Shown here: positions 47,267 through 57,372 of the stretch, in pieces | How the letters are laid out: each line of letters opens with the position of its first letter | Position numbering within the stretch: position 1 is the stretch's first letter | DNA from: Caballeronia sp. INDeC2 | GTDB lineage: Bacteria > Pseudomonadota > Gammaproteobacteria > Burkholderiales > Burkholderiaceae | Reading direction: 5' to 3' | Assembly (NCBI RefSeq): GCF_023631325.1 | Contig: NZ_JALQDG010000001.1 | Coordinates: forward strand, 31,402 to 95,401 | Length of the DNA: 64,000 nucleotides | Made by a program: the position numbers and the translations under genes | The notes under the pieces: model-generated | Told to the model about the DNA's origin: nothing | Database searches by the model: none | The model's input: only the letters and a program-made list of their open reading frames with translations

Positions 47267-48208
47267 TCAGTATCCGCGCTTGAAATCGACGATTCCGCTG
47301 ACCGGTTCGCCGCGCGCGAGCGCCCTGATCTTGCCGGCGATCTGCACGATGCTTTCTTCGCGCAGCGTTTCCGCCGAAATGTGCGGCGTCACCGACACGC
47401 GCGGATGCGTCCAGAACGGATGATCCCGCGGGAGCGGCTCGGTGTGGAAGACATCGAGCGTGGCGGCGGCGAGCTGGCCGCTATCGAGCGCGGCGAGCAA
47501 ATCGGCATCGACGAGATGCGGGCCGCGCGCGACGTTCACGAGATACGCGCCGTGCGCGAGCCTGCCGAACGCGCGGGCGTTCAGAATGCCTTCGGTGTCG
47601 GGCGTATGCGGCAACAGGTTGATGAGCACCTTCACGCCATCGAGGAACGTGTCGAATCGTTCCGGTCCCGCATAAACCTGCACGCCTTCGATGGTCTTCG
47701 GCGACCGGCTGTAGCCGCGCACCGGCACGCCGAGTTTCACCAGCCCCTTCGCGACTTCGGCGCCCAGCACGCCGAGTCCCAGCACGCCGACGGTGAACGA
47801 CTCGCGCGCGTGTTGCGGCAGCTTTTCCCAGCGGCCTTCACGTTGCAGCGCGTCGTATTCGTCGAAACGGCGCAGATAGCGCAGCACGCAGTAGGTCGCG
47901 TACTCGACCATCTGCTGCGCCATGCCGGTGTCTTCGAGACGCACGAGCTTCGCGTTCGGCGGCAACGTGCCGGGTTCCTTGCGTTCGACATCGAGAATGG
48001 CATCGACGCCCGCGCCGAGATTGAACACGGCTTGCAGATCGGGACGATTCGCGAAGAGCTCGCGCGGCGCGCGCCAGACGATCGCGTAATCTGCGGGCGC
48101 GGTGTCGCCCGGCTCCCACACGCGCAAGTCCGCATGGGGCAACTCGCGTCTCAGGCCGCCGAGCCATGCGTCGAGATCGGCGCCCTTTTCGTAGAAGATG
48201 ATTTTCAT
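47267..48208 (-). CDS. Glyoxylate/hydroxypyruvate reductase A-like 2-hydroxyacid dehydrogenase
   Basis: A 313-residue D-2-hydroxyacid dehydrogenase of the GhrA type: a catalytic domain beginning MKIIFYEKG, a Rossmann NAD(P)-binding motif [17 protein letters not shown], the arginine in [12 protein letters not shown], the Glu in FHTEPLP and the His in SVTPHIS. It reduces glyoxylate or hydroxypyruvate. The ATG at 48208 overlaps the bioB stop (ATGA); the frame is open further into bioB but only this part is family-like. Confidence 0.9.
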   Translation of the reverse strand: MKIIFYEKGADLDAWLGGLRRELPHADLRVWEPGDTAPADYAIVWRAPRELFANRPDLQAVFNLGAGVDAILDVERKEPGTLPPNAKLVRLEDTGMAQQMVEYATYCVLRYLRRFDEYDALQREGRWEKLPQHARESFTVGVLGLGVLGAEVAKGLVKLGVPVRGYSRSPKTIEGVQVYAGPERFDTFLDGVKVLINLLPHTPDTEGILNARAFGRLAHGAYLVNVARGPHLVDADLLAALDSGQLAAATLDVFHTEPLPRDHPFWTHPRVSVTPHISAETLREESIVQIAGKIRALARGEPVSGIVDFKRGY

Positions 48209-49245
48209 GCGTGGCCGTGTCCGCACGAGCGCTCCGTGCTTTCGACGCCGACATTCTGCGCAGACTCCGCGCGCATGCCGAGACGCTCGATCAGCTTGCG
48301 GTCGGCTTCGGCTTGCGGGTTGCTCGTCGTCAGAAGCTGGTCGCCGTAGAAGATCGAATTCGCGCCCGCGGCGAAGCATAGCGCCTGCAACGCTTCGTCC
48401 ATCTGCTCGCGCCCGGCGGAGAGACGCACCATCGCCTTCGGCATCGTGATGCGCGCGACCGCGATCGTGCGCACGAATTCGAACGGATCGAGCGCATCGA
48501 CGCCAGTGAGCGGCGTGCCCGCGACCTGCACGAGATTGTTGATCGGCACCGACTCCGGGTACGGCTCCATGTTCGCGAGCTGCGAAATCAGTCCCGCGCG
48601 CTCGCGCCGCGATTCGCCCATGCCGACGATCCCGCCGCAGCACACGTTGATGCCCGCGTCGCGCACGTGTTCGAGCGTGTCGAGACGATCCTGATACGTG
48701 CGCGTCGAGATGATCTGACCGTAGAACTCCGGCGACGTATCGAGATTGTGGTTGTAGTAATCGAGACCGGCTTCGCGCAGTCCTTGCGCCTGATGCGCTT
48801 CCAGCATGCCGAGCGTCACGCAGGTTTCGAGGCCCATCGCCTTGACGCCGCGGATCATGTCCTTGATCGGCTCCAGATGACGGTCTTTCGGATTGCGCCA
48901 CGCCGCGCCCATGCAAAAGCGCGTCGCGCCGTTGGACTTCGCGACTTCGGCGGCCTTCAGCACTTCGTCGACGTCCATCAGCTTTTCGGCCTTTAGGCCC
49001 GTGTCGTGATGCACCGACTGCGGACAGTACGCGCAATCTTCCTCGCAGCCGCCCGTCTTGATCGAGAGCAGCGTGGAAAGCTGCACCGCGTTCGGATCGA
49101 AATTTTCGCGATGCACGGTCTGCGCGCGATAGAGCAGATCGTTGAACGGCAGGTCGTACAGCGCGACGACATCGGCGACGCGCCAGCGCTGCATCGGTTG
49201 CGGCGTGGCCGTGGAAGTGGTCTCGGTGGCGATGTGCTGTGTCAT
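48205..49245 (-). CDS. bioB: Biotin synthase
   Basis: A 346-residue radical-SAM enzyme. The C67-EED-C71-AY-C74 motif binds the SAM 4Fe-4S cluster. [33 protein letters not shown] (a middle segment) and PGTPL-like VAGTPLTG are family marks. It inserts sulfur into dethiobiotin. It lies four bases after bioD and is coupled to the GhrA-like gene by ATGA, extending the biotin operon into other metabolism. Confidence 0.97.
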   Translation of the reverse strand: MTQHIATETTSTATPQPMQRWRVADVVALYDLPFNDLLYRAQTVHRENFDPNAVQLSTLLSIKTGGCEEDCAYCPQSVHHDTGLKAEKLMDVDEVLKAAEVAKSNGATRFCMGAAWRNPKDRHLEPIKDMIRGVKAMGLETCVTLGMLEAHQAQGLREAGLDYYNHNLDTSPEFYGQIISTRTYQDRLDTLEHVRDAGINVCCGGIVGMGESRRERAGLISQLANMEPYPESVPINNLVQVAGTPLTGVDALDPFEFVRTIAVARITMPKAMVRLSAGREQMDEALQALCFAAGANSIFYGDQLLTTSNPQAEADRKLIERLGMRAESAQNVGVESTERSCGHGHA

Positions 49246-49249
49246 GAAG

Positions 49250-49951
49250 TCAATCCTTTTGATGAAGCTGGTCTAACAGAGCGACGGTATCGAGCTGATC
49301 GGCGGCGCGCCTTGCATCCGGCGGCGCGAGATGCGGAATCACGCCGATGAGCGGCGCTTCGATGCGTCGTTTGAGCGTTGCAATATTTTCGTCCGGATAA
49401 AGCATGTCTGGATCGACGCGATTCGCGACCCAGCCCGCGAGCTTCAGTCCGCGCGACGCGACGGCTTCCACGGTCAAGAGCGCGTGGCTGATGCAGCCGA
49501 GCCGCATGCCGACGACGAGCACCACCGGCAGATTCAGCGCGACGGCGAGATCGGCGGTGTCGTGCGTGTCGGAAAGCGGCACGCGAAAGCCGCCGACGCC
49601 CTCCACCACGACGATATCCGCTTTCGTGACCGCATGGCGATGCGCGTCGACGATACGTCCGATATCAAGCGCGATGCCTTCGCGCGCGGCGGCGATGTGC
49701 GGCGCGATCGGCTCGCGCATCATGAACGGCGTGCGGATGTCGTTCGGCAACGCGACGTTCGCGGCGTCGTCGAGCTGATCGGCGTCTTCGTTGTGCAGCA
49801 CGCCGTCGCGCTCGATGGCGCCCGAGGCGATCGGCTTCATCGCGGCGGCGCGCAGGCCTGAGCGCGCGAAGCCGTGCAGCAGCGCGGCGCAGACGAGCGT
49901 CTTGCCGATTTCCGTATCGGTTCCGGCGACGAATAGCGATAAAGCGGTCAT
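49250..49951 (-). CDS. bioD: Dethiobiotin synthetase
   Basis: A 233-residue P-loop enzyme. [18 protein letters not shown] carries the phosphate loop; MKPIASG and [14 protein letters not shown] complete the active site. It closes the ureido ring from DAPA, CO2 and ATP in the third biotin step. It stands between bioF (seven bases upstream) and bioB (four bases downstream). Confidence 0.96.
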   Translation of the reverse strand: MTALSLFVAGTDTEIGKTLVCAALLHGFARSGLRAAAMKPIASGAIERDGVLHNEDADQLDDAANVALPNDIRTPFMMREPIAPHIAAAREGIALDIGRIVDAHRHAVTKADIVVVEGVGGFRVPLSDTHDTADLAVALNLPVVLVVGMRLGCISHALLTVEAVASRGLKLAGWVANRVDPDMLYPDENIATLKRRIEAPLIGVIPHLAPPDARRAADQLDTVALLDQLHQKD

Positions 49952-49958
49952 AACGTGT

Positions 49959-51149
49959 TCAAAGCGTGTTCAAAGCGCGATCGAGGCGCGCGAGATCGTC
50001 CTCGCTGTGCGCGGCGGAAAGCGAAATGCGCAGGCGCGAGGTGCCTTGCGGAACCGTCGGCGGACGAATCGCGGGCACCCAGAGGCCGTGCTTGTCGAGC
50101 GCGGCGGCGATTGCAAGCGTTTCGTCGTTGCCGCCGATCACGAGCGGCTGCACGGCGGTATGCGAATCGACGGGCATCCAGCGCGTGCGTTTCAACATCG
50201 CGCGCGTGATTTCGACGAGCGATGCGAGATGCGCGCGTCTTCGATCGCCCTCGTCGCCGCCGATGATCTTCACGCTCGCCGACACCGCATGCGCGACCGC
50301 CGGCGGCGACGCCGTCGTGAAGATGTACGGACGCGCCCGCTGCACGAGCCATTCCACGACGGTTTCATCCGCCGCGACGAACGCGCCCGCGACGCCCGCC
50401 GCCTTGCCGAGCGTGCCGACGTAGACGAGATGCGGCGAGCGCAGCGCGTAATGCGCCAACGCGCCGCGTCCTTGCGGGCCGAGCATGCCGAAGCCGTGCG
50501 CATCGTCGACGACGAGCCACGCGCCGTACTTTTCCGCGAGCTCGACGAGCCGCGCGAGCGGCGCGATATCGCCGTCCATGCTGAACACCGTATCGGTGAC
50601 GATGAGCTTGGTCGCGGCTTCGTCACGCGAGGCGTCGAGCATCGCGTCGAGTGCTTCGATGTCGGCGTGCGGATAAATCTGCGTCTGTGCGCGCGAGAGC
50701 CGCACGCCGTCGATCAGCGACGCGTGGTTCAGCGCGTCGGAGAACACGATCGTGCCGCGTCCGGCGAGCGCGGTCACGACCGCGAGGTTAGCCATGTAGC
50801 CGGTGCTGAAGTAGAGCGCGCGCGGGTTGTCGACGAAACCGCCCGAGAACGCGGCGAGATCGTCTTCGAGTTGCGCGTGCGCCCGCGAATGGCCGCCGAG
50901 CAGATGCGAGCCGCCGCTGCCCGCGCCGTACAGCGACGCGCCTTGGGCGAGCGCCGCGCGGATCGCTTCGTGCGCGGCGAGGCCGAGATAGTCGTTGCTC
51001 GCGAAGCCGACGATCTCGCGGCCATCGACGGTCATATGCGCGGAACACGCGCTGTCGATCGTCTTGCGGCGGCGTCGCAGGCCGCGCGCGTCGATATCGG
51101 CGAGACCTTGGTTCAGCGTTTCATACAGCGCTTGCGATGTGTTCGTCAT
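49959..51149 (-). CDS. bioF: 8-amino-7-oxononanoate synthase
   Basis: A 396-residue PLP enzyme of the alpha-oxoamine synthase family. Marks are [41 protein letters not shown] and the PLP lysine in [10 protein letters not shown]. It condenses pimeloyl-ACP or -CoA with alanine. The ATG overlaps bioA's stop. An 11-base tandem duplication (GTGTTCAAAGC twice, 49955-49976) spans the end of the gene; it creates the present stop but leaves the frame intact. Confidence 0.96.
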   Translation of the reverse strand: MTNTSQALYETLNQGLADIDARGLRRRRKTIDSACSAHMTVDGREIVGFASNDYLGLAAHEAIRAALAQGASLYGAGSGGSHLLGGHSRAHAQLEDDLAAFSGGFVDNPRALYFSTGYMANLAVVTALAGRGTIVFSDALNHASLIDGVRLSRAQTQIYPHADIEALDAMLDASRDEAATKLIVTDTVFSMDGDIAPLARLVELAEKYGAWLVVDDAHGFGMLGPQGRGALAHYALRSPHLVYVGTLGKAAGVAGAFVAADETVVEWLVQRARPYIFTTASPPAVAHAVSASVKIIGGDEGDRRRAHLASLVEITRAMLKRTRWMPVDSHTAVQPLVIGGNDETLAIAAALDKHGLWVPAIRPPTVPQGTSRLRISLSAAHSEDDLARLDRALNTL

Positions 51150-52453
51150 GCGGCGTCTCCGCCAAGCGTGGCGTCGAGCGTGTCGCGCGTGCGTTGCGCG
51201 AGGAGCAGGAGTTCGTCGTCGGAGAGGATGTACGGCGGCATCATGTAGACCGTCGTGCCGATGGGGCGCATCAGCAGTTCGCGCTTTAACGCGTTGGCGA
51301 AGAAACGGCGCGAAAACGTCTTGTCGTCGATATCGACGTCGAACGCGAAGATCGTGCCGCGATTGCGCAGGTTGCGCACGCGGTCATGTTTGAGCAGCGG
51401 CTGCAATGCTTCGTGCAGCAGCGCGGACTTGCGCCGGTTCTCCGCAAGCACGTTCGCGCGCTCGAACAGATCGAGCGTCGCGAGCGCGGCGCGGCATGCG
51501 AGCGGGTTGCCCGTGTATGAGTGCGAATGCAGGAAGGCGCGGGTGACGTCGTCGTCGTAAAAGGCGGCGTAGATGTCGTCGCGCGTAAGGACGATCGAAA
51601 GCGGGAGATAACCGCCGCTGATGCCTTTGGACAGGCAGATGAAATCCGGCCAGATGCCCGCCTGCTCGCACGCGAAAAAGGTGCCGGTGCGCCCGCAGCC
51701 GACCGCGATCTCATCGGCGATCAGGTGGACGCCGAACTCGTCGCACAAGGCGCGCAATTGCGTGAGATACGACGCGTCGTACATCGCCATGCCCGCCGCG
51801 CATTGCACGAGCGGCTCGACGATGACCGCCGCGAGTGCCGGCGCGCGTTGCTCGAACAGCGCGCGCATCGCGCCGATGGCTTCGTCGACGCCGACCGCCG
51901 CCGGCGACGCGACCACATGCGCATGACGAATCAGCGGATCGTACGCGTCCTTGAAAATGGCGACATCGGTGACGCCGAGCGCGCCGATCGTTTCGCCGTG
52001 ATAGCTGTTCGCGAGGCACGCGAATTCGCGCTTCTCGTCCTGGCCGCGATTGCGCCAGAAGTGAAAGCTCATCTTCAGCGCGATCTCAACCGCCGACGCG
52101 CCGTCCGATGCGAAAAACGCATGGCCTAGCGTGCCGCCGGTGAGCGCGGAAAGACGCTCGGCCAGTTCGACCGCCGGGGCGTGCGTGCAGCCCGCGAGCA
52201 TCGCGTGTTCGAGCGTGTCGAGCTGATCCTTCAGCGCGCGGTTGATGTCGTCGTTCGCGTGGCCGAAGAGGTTCACCCACCACGAGCTGATCGCATCGAG
52301 ATAGCGGTTGCCCTGCGGATCGTAGAGCCACGCGCCCTTGCCGCGCGCGATCGGCACGAGCGGCACGCGCTCGTGATGTTTCATCTGGGTGCACGGATGC
52401 CACACGGCCGCGAGCGAGCGGGCAACCCAGTCCTGATTGGCTTCTGTGTTCAA
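51146..52453 (-). CDS. bioA: Adenosylmethionine-8-amino-7-oxononanoate aminotransferase
   Basis: A 435-residue class III aminotransferase. [37 protein letters not shown], the PLP Asp in [15 protein letters not shown] and the lysine in CLSKGISGG are all characteristic. It makes DAPA from KAPA. I place the start at a TTG (52453), because GGGAG lies five bases upstream and no ATG or GTG is near the family N-terminus ([14 protein letters not shown]); the frame remains open to an ATG at 52651 through non-family sequence. It leads the biotin operon. Confidence 0.92.
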   Translation of the reverse strand: MNTEANQDWVARSLAAVWHPCTQMKHHERVPLVPIARGKGAWLYDPQGNRYLDAISSWWVNLFGHANDDINRALKDQLDTLEHAMLAGCTHAPAVELAERLSALTGGTLGHAFFASDGASAVEIALKMSFHFWRNRGQDEKREFACLANSYHGETIGALGVTDVAIFKDAYDPLIRHAHVVASPAAVGVDEAIGAMRALFEQRAPALAAVIVEPLVQCAAGMAMYDASYLTQLRALCDEFGVHLIADEIAVGCGRTGTFFACEQAGIWPDFICLSKGISGGYLPLSIVLTRDDIYAAFYDDDVTRAFLHSHSYTGNPLACRAALATLDLFERANVLAENRRKSALLHEALQPLLKHDRVRNLRNRGTIFAFDVDIDDKTFSRRFFANALKRELLMRPIGTTVYMMPPYILSDDELLLLAQRTRDTLDATLGGDAA

Positions 52454-52498
52454 AACGGCTCCCAGGCCCGCGCGCGCGGTGCGGGCCGGATACGTCGT

Positions 52499-52518
52499 GC
52501 AAGCGCCTGGACGCTTGC
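52499..52518 (-). promoter_or_regulatory. Inverted repeat upstream of bioA
   Basis: A perfect GCAAGCG-CCTGGA-CGCTTGC (7-bp arms) lies 46 bases before the proposed bioA start. It may be an operator or leader hairpin. It does not resemble the BirA operator I know. Confidence 0.35.
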
Positions 52519-52695
52519 GTTGCCGGGGAAAACTGCGCGAGTCAATTATCGCTAAAAGACGCGCAGGCTTCCGTATTCGGAAGGTTTTTTGGTCATGCGC
52601 GCGCGCCCAATGGAAATGCGAAAACGCGCTATCGCACGCAACTTCGTTCATTTCGAAGCGTTGTCGTCGGATTGGCGCGGAAGATGCGGGTTCGA

Positions 52696-52728
52696 CAAAA
52701 GCGAACGCCGGTGCGAAGACCGGCGTTC
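52696..52728 (-). terminator. Intrinsic terminator of the exported hydrolase gene
   Basis: A perfect 10-bp stem GAACGCCGGT (52703-52712) with ACCGGCGTTC (52719-52728) and six-base loop. The minus strand then reads GCTTTTG. It sits 22 bases after the stop of the alpha/beta hydrolase. Confidence 0.8.
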
Positions 52729-52750
52729 TGCGGAAGCGTGAACGGGCGCG

Positions 52751-54007
52751 TTAGCGCGATGCGGTCTGCGTCTCGGCCCCCTGATCGTTCCACACGACGC
52801 GATTGTTCACTGCATAGAGCCTGCACGGATCGGCGCTCTGCTTCTGGCAACTCGCGACGGCGACGGCCATCGGATCGTCGCCGCCTTCGGCCCACGACCA
52901 CGCGCCCGAGTCCGACACGGCGAACGCGCGGCTCGAATACTGCGAGAGGAAATTGCGATACCCGGCGCGGCCGTTTTCATCGACGTACGGAACGGCTTGC
53001 ACCGAATCGACGTCGGCGAAGTTGGTCGCGTTCGGCATGTTCGGCTCGGAAACCTGATACTGCACGGCGGTCGGCATGCCGATCTGCGCGAGGAACGCCT
53101 TCACGCGCGGCCACCAGATTTGCACGCCGTCGCGATCGCCGACGAGACGATGCGCGTCGTTCTTGTACGTGCCGAAATCGACCATGTTCGCGCGCGCGCC
53201 GTGCGACGTGAAGGCGGTGAACATCTGCGCGGAAAGGTCGCCTTGCCAGACCGAGTCGTTGTCGCCGTAGAGCCACAGCGACGGCAGGCGCACGTTCTGA
53301 CCGTAATCGCCGAACGCGCTGACGAGATTTTTCTGCCAGCCCGCGCATTCGTCCTGGCGCAGTCCGCCCGAGAAGTTGATGAGCCCGCGCACGCCGGGCG
53401 CCGCAACGGCATCGCGCGCGCCGTAGGCGATCGTCGTCAGGCCGCCGTGCGACGTGCCCGCGACGACGATACGCGTCTTGTCGACATACGTCTGCCCGCT
53501 CATGTACGCGACGGTTGCCGCGACATCCTGCGCCTGCGCGAAGCCGTTCGCTTCCACGTCGCAGCCGTGGCCGGCATAGTCGCCGCCCGAGCCCGCGAAG
53601 CCGCGGCGGTTCGGCACGACCACGACATAGCCGTGACGCACGAACTCACGCGCGAGCGCGACCGGACGATTGCGCGGCTGCGCGTGCGAGTCGCCGGGGA
53701 GCTTGCCGTGATTGAAGACGATCATCGGAAACGGACCGGCGCCGTCCGGCTTGAACACCGTGGTTTCGAGCGCGATGTCCGCTTCGGGGATCTGCACGAC
53801 GGTTTCGTTCAGACCGTTCGCGACGGCTGGTAAACCGGCGTCGAGCGAATCGGGAATGCGGGAAAGCGACTGGCCGAATGCGGGCGCCTGGAGTCCTTCG
53901 GATTGACGCACGCCGCCGATCGGTTCGGCGCGCACGGCGGACGTGACGAGTGACGTCGCGAGCGCGCACATCATGCTGCATCCGACCAACCAGGTTCTGA
54001 TCGCCAT
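52751..54007 (-). CDS. Exported alpha/beta hydrolase (dienelactone-hydrolase-like)
   Basis: A 418-residue secreted protein with a signal peptide (about 1-27, ending AVRA). The hydrolase core carries VFNHGKLPGD (oxyanion region), the nucleophile elbow GTSHGG and a late DAHRLVG-type histidine with an acid in LYGDNDSVW. Cysteine pairs (ECAGW, SCQKQSADPC) suggest disulfides, consistent with export. After the core, a C-terminal part of about 110 residues (YVDENGRAGYRNFLSQYSSRAF...) resembles a small repeat seen in related periplasmic hydrolases. The substrate is unknown. It is monocistronic. Confidence 0.82.
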   Translation of the reverse strand: MAIRTWLVGCSMMCALATSLVTSAVRAEPIGGVRQSEGLQAPAFGQSLSRIPDSLDAGLPAVANGLNETVVQIPEADIALETTVFKPDGAGPFPMIVFNHGKLPGDSHAQPRNRPVALAREFVRHGYVVVVPNRRGFAGSGGDYAGHGCDVEANGFAQAQDVAATVAYMSGQTYVDKTRIVVAGTSHGGLTTIAYGARDAVAAPGVRGLINFSGGLRQDECAGWQKNLVSAFGDYGQNVRLPSLWLYGDNDSVWQGDLSAQMFTAFTSHGARANMVDFGTYKNDAHRLVGDRDGVQIWWPRVKAFLAQIGMPTAVQYQVSEPNMPNATNFADVDSVQAVPYVDENGRAGYRNFLSQYSSRAFAVSDSGAWSWAEGGDDPMAVAVASCQKQSADPCRLYAVNNRVVWNDQGAETQTASR

Positions 54008-54335
54008 CCGTGAACTCCGACTGCGCTTCCAATAAGGCGTTGATACGGCGTGGCCCCAACGTTTTTTGAAGTCACAAACCTATCGCGCTGCTCGTGAAGA
54101 GCAGTATCGGCTGCGGGTTCCGGGAGTCATGCCCTGAAAAGGCATGACAATTGGCTTCAAAACGGGGCTTCGCTGCGAGCGTCCGGGCACTGAGATGACT
54201 GCGCCCTGACGTGAACAGAGATTAACCGTTCAAAATTGCACTGCACAATAAGTGGTACCCCGTAACTGTTTAATATGAAAGGAAGTTCTTAGGAAATTAA
54301 TACCGCGCGCCGCAGCATATTTCTTAAAGATGTAT
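54008..54335. other. Non-coding 328-base region
   Basis: Between ychJ and the exported hydrolase, both on the minus strand. It holds a perfect 8-bp hairpin GTCATGCC-CTGAAAA-GGCATGAC (54126-54148) and an AT-rich patch (54220-54350) unlike the flanking GC-rich coding DNA. No gene recognised. Confidence 0.5.
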
Positions 54336-54755
54336 TTACTTTTCTTTAATCCGACCGTCGACGTAAATCCAGTTTCCGTCACTATTGCGCGTGAATCGGC
54401 TCGCCTCATGCAGCCGATACGCGCGCCCGCCCAGCTTGTAGCGCGCGACGAACTCCACTTCCTCGTGATCGGCGTCGATCCGCGTGTGCCGTCTGATCTG
54501 CAGGCCGAGCCAGCGCGTGCCGGCGTCGGATGCATCGAGATCGGGCGGGCAGGTGGCTTCGGCCCACGTAGCACGAAGATAGGCCGTGTTGCCGAGCACG
54601 TAGGCGGTGTAGCGCGAACGCATCAGTTCCATCGCGTTGGCGGGCTTTTCGCCGCCGTCGATGAAACGCCCGCAACACGCCTCGTAACGCGGCGCGCGCG
54701 CGTTCGGGCGCTGCTCCGGCGCCGCGCCGCCGCACGGACAGTCCACCGGCTTCAT
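54336..54755 (-). CDS. YchJ-family (UPF0225) protein with SEC-C metal-binding motif
   Basis: A 139-residue protein. The N-terminal CPCGGA...YEACCGRFI cysteines form the SEC-C zinc-binding motif, followed by the NTF2-like YchJ domain (ELMRSRYTAYVLGNTAYLRATW, positions 42-63, and WLGLQIRRHTRIDADHEEVEFVARYK). Function is unknown in the family. The ATG at 54755 overlaps the GST gene's stop (ATGA), so it is last in an SDR-GST-YchJ unit. Confidence 0.88.
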   Translation of the reverse strand: MKPVDCPCGGAAPEQRPNARAPRYEACCGRFIDGGEKPANAMELMRSRYTAYVLGNTAYLRATWAEATCPPDLDASDAGTRWLGLQIRRHTRIDADHEEVEFVARYKLGGRAYRLHEASRFTRNSDGNWIYVDGRIKEK

Positions 54756-55360
54756 TGATCGACGCCCGGCATCTCGACGTGACGCGGCTGGCTGCGCACG
54801 CGTTCGAGCCACGCGCGAATCCCCGGATAGCGCGACAGGTCGACGTTCGCTTCATCGGCGACGTGCGTGTACGCATAGAGCGCGATATCGGCGACGCTGT
54901 ACCGCTCGCCGACGAAATACGTGCGCGTAGCGAGATGCTGCTCCATCACGTCGAGCGCGCGATAGGAACCGGCGATCTTCTCGGGCAGGCGGGCGTCGCC
55001 GGGATTCTTCTGAAACTGCAGGATGAAGCGCGCCACGGCGACAAACGGCTCATGGCTGTACTGCTCGAAGAACATCCATTGCAGCGCTTGCGCGCGTTCG
55101 AGGCGGTCGACCGGCATGAGCGGGGTGCCGTCGGCGAGATAGCAGAGGATCGCGTCGGATTCGGAGAGCGTCGTGTTGTCGTCGATGACGAGCACCGGCA
55201 CCTTGCCGTTCGGATTGAGCCGCTTGAACTCTTCCGTGCGGGTCGCGCCGTGCATCATGTCGACCTCATGCCACACGTAAGGCAGGCCGAGCTGTTCGAG
55301 GATGAGGCGAACCTTGTAACAGTTGCCCGATGCGGAAACGCCGTGTACTTGATAGGTCAC
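54752..55360 (-). CDS. Glutathione S-transferase family protein
   Basis: A 202-residue GST. N-domain: HGVSASGNCYKVRLILEQLGLPY with a catalytic Ser/Cys region, LNPNGKVPVLVIDD (cis-Pro) and LSESDAILCYLADG. C-domain: the four-helix region with YSVADIALYAYTHVA. A GTG start (55360) is preferred, because GGAG lies five bases upstream; another GTG is at 55366. It follows the SDR gene by 13 bases. Substrate is unknown. Confidence 0.88.
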   Translation of the reverse strand: MTYQVHGVSASGNCYKVRLILEQLGLPYVWHEVDMMHGATRTEEFKRLNPNGKVPVLVIDDNTTLSESDAILCYLADGTPLMPVDRLERAQALQWMFFEQYSHEPFVAVARFILQFQKNPGDARLPEKIAGSYRALDVMEQHLATRTYFVGERYSVADIALYAYTHVADEANVDLSRYPGIRAWLERVRSQPRHVEMPGVDQ

Positions 55361-55373
55361 ATTCACTCCGGTT

Positions 55374-56051
55374 TCACCATTCGAGCTTCGTGCCGTCGTA
55401 TTGCACGAAGGTTCCATTGAACGCGTCGCGCATCGCGCCCGCTTCGGCGATCACCGCGCGCATGCCCGAGACGCTGTGCGCGACGTCGATCGCCGCCGAC
55501 GGTCCGCCCATCTCCGTGCGCACCCAGCCCGGATGCAGCGCGATGCACGCCGAATGACGCGATTCAAGCGACGCCACCTTCAGCGCCGAATTGAGCGCCG
55601 CCTTGCTCGCCCGATACAGCCAGCCGGTCGTGCCGCTCGTCTCGCCGATGCTGCCCATCTTGCTCGACACGACGGCGAGCACGCCGTTCGCGGCATCGGT
55701 GAGCGGCAATAGCACGGGGATCAGTTGCATCGGGCCGCGGACGTTCGTGTGCATCACCTGATCGAAGTCGTCGGCGCCGATGGTTTCGACGCCTTCCGTG
55801 CGCGGACCGTACACGCCCGAAACGACGATCGCCACATCCAGCTTTTCCTCGTCCAGCTGCCATGCGAGCGCGGCGACCTGCTCGGGTTGCGTGACGTCGA
55901 GCGGGAAGGTTTGCGCGCCCATCGCGTCGAGCGCGGAGAGCGAGGATTTGTCGCGGGCCGTGGCGAGCACGCGCCAGCCGTCGCGACAATATTCGCGCGC
56001 GAATTCGTGGCCTAGGCCGCGCGACGCGCCGACGATCAATACCGTTTTCAT
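55374..56051 (-). CDS. Short-chain dehydrogenase/reductase
   Basis: A 225-residue classical-type SDR with the cofactor motif VGASRGLG, an NVRG segment (N of the tetrad), a serine in VVSSKMGS and the catalytic YRASK. The missing extra C-terminal helix makes it short, like the CsgA/YciK-type reductases. It is first of three genes with GST and ychJ. The product is unknown. Confidence 0.87.
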   Translation of the reverse strand: MKTVLIVGASRGLGHEFAREYCRDGWRVLATARDKSSLSALDAMGAQTFPLDVTQPEQVAALAWQLDEEKLDVAIVVSGVYGPRTEGVETIGADDFDQVMHTNVRGPMQLIPVLLPLTDAANGVLAVVSSKMGSIGETSGTTGWLYRASKAALNSALKVASLESRHSACIALHPGWVRTEMGGPSAAIDVAHSVSGMRAVIAEAGAMRDAFNGTFVQYDGTKLEW

Positions 56052-56169
56052 GACCGATACGTTCCTTGTGTGGACGACCTTGCGACTATAGCGCGCGACC
56101 CGCTGTCGCGGATCGTTCGCCGGCCTTTCGGCTATCGTTGTGCGCTTTCAGACGAGCAAGACCGGAAAG

Positions 56170-57372
56170 ATGAGGCATACCGATATCGTGATCGTCGGCG
56201 CTGGGCCGGCGGGTTTGTGTCTGGCGAATGCGTTGAGCGGCGCGGGTTTGTCGATCGTGCTCGTCGAGCAGCAGAGCCACGATGCGCTGCACGAGCCCGC
56301 GTTCGACGGACGCGAGATCGCGTTGACGCAGAAATCCGTCGCGCTTCTGAAGACGCTCGGCGTGTGGGAGCGCATCGATGCGCACGCGAAATCGCAACTC
56401 GCCAACGCGCGCATCTTCAACGGTTCGTCGCCGTTCGCGCTGAAGATCGGTCACACGCTTTCGGGACATGCGGAGCTTGGCTGGCTCGTGTCAAATCATT
56501 TGATCCGGCGCGCGGCGTTCGACGCGGTCGAGCATCGTCGCGCGTTCGGCGCGGATATCGGCATCGTCGCGTCGGAGCGCGTGATCGATATCGACACCGA
56601 TGCCTGCGGCGCGCGCGTGCGCCTCGAAAGCGGCGAGACGATTGCGGCGCAACTCGTCGTCGCGGCGGACAGCCGTTTTTCCGCCACGCGTCGCATGCTG
56701 GGTATCGCCGCCGACATGCACGATTTCGGCAAGTCGATGCTGGTCTGCTGCATGACGCACGATGCGCCGCACGAGCACGCGGCGTGGGAATGGTTCGGGC
56801 ATCGGCAGACGCTCGCGTTGCTGCCGATGAATTCGGATCCGGAGACGGGGGCGTATCGGTCGTCGGTCGTGGTGACGCTCGACGCGCGCGACACCGAGCG
56901 ATTGAACGCGCTCGATGCCGATGCGTTCAATCGCGAGATCGAACGCCGCTTCGAGCGCAGGCTTGGAACGATGACGCTGCGCACGACGCGGCATGTTTAT
57001 CCGCTGGTGTCGGTTTATCCGAAGCGTTTCGTGGCGAAGCGTTTCGCGACGGTCGGCGACGCGGCGGTCGGCATGCATCCGGTGACGGCGCACGGATTCA
57101 ATTTCGGGCTGGCGGGGATCGAGATGCTGTCGCGCGCCATTTGCGATGCGCATGCGGCGGGGCTAGATTTCGCCGGCGATGCGCTGCTCGCGCGATACGA
57201 GCAGAACCATCGGCAAAAGACGCGGCCGCTTTATGTTATTACGCGGTTCATCACTGAGATCTATACGCGGGACTCTTTGCCGGCGCGGATCGCGCGTGAC
57301 GCGATGTTGCGTATCGGCGAAAGATTGACGCCGTTCAAGCGCGCCGTGGCGATGTCGTTGGCGGGGCGGTGA
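56170..57372 (+). CDS. FAD-dependent hydroxylase, UbiM-like
   Basis: A 400-residue flavoprotein monooxygenase with the dinucleotide motif IVGAGPAGLCLANAL and the FAD/NAD signature GDAAVGMHPVTAHGFNFGLAGIE. The overall length and the terminal RDAMLRIGERLTPFKRAVAMSL stretch recall UbiM, a ubiquinone hydroxylase found in some beta-proteobacteria. A role in ubiquinone ring hydroxylation is therefore likely but not proven. GGAAAG precedes the ATG at 56170. The gene is divergent from the SDR operon by 118 bases. Confidence 0.82.
   Translation: MRHTDIVIVGAGPAGLCLANALSGAGLSIVLVEQQSHDALHEPAFDGREIALTQKSVALLKTLGVWERIDAHAKSQLANARIFNGSSPFALKIGHTLSGHAELGWLVSNHLIRRAAFDAVEHRRAFGADIGIVASERVIDIDTDACGARVRLESGETIAAQLVVAADSRFSATRRMLGIAADMHDFGKSMLVCCMTHDAPHEHAAWEWFGHRQTLALLPMNSDPETGAYRSSVVVTLDARDTERLNALDADAFNREIERRFERRLGTMTLRTTRHVYPLVSVYPKRFVAKRFATVGDAAVGMHPVTAHGFNFGLAGIEMLSRAICDAHAAGLDFAGDALLARYEQNHRQKTRPLYVITRFITEIYTRDSLPARIARDAMLRIGERLTPFKRAVAMSLAGR

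Noticed and set aside
49955..49976. Tandem 11-base duplication at the end of bioF as a sign of a broken gene
   Set aside because: The frame stays intact to a family-typical length of 396 residues; the duplication only changes the last few codons.
52454..52640. BirA operator before bioA
   Set aside because: No TTGTCAACC-type dyad is present; the only inverted repeat is GC-rich and unrelated.
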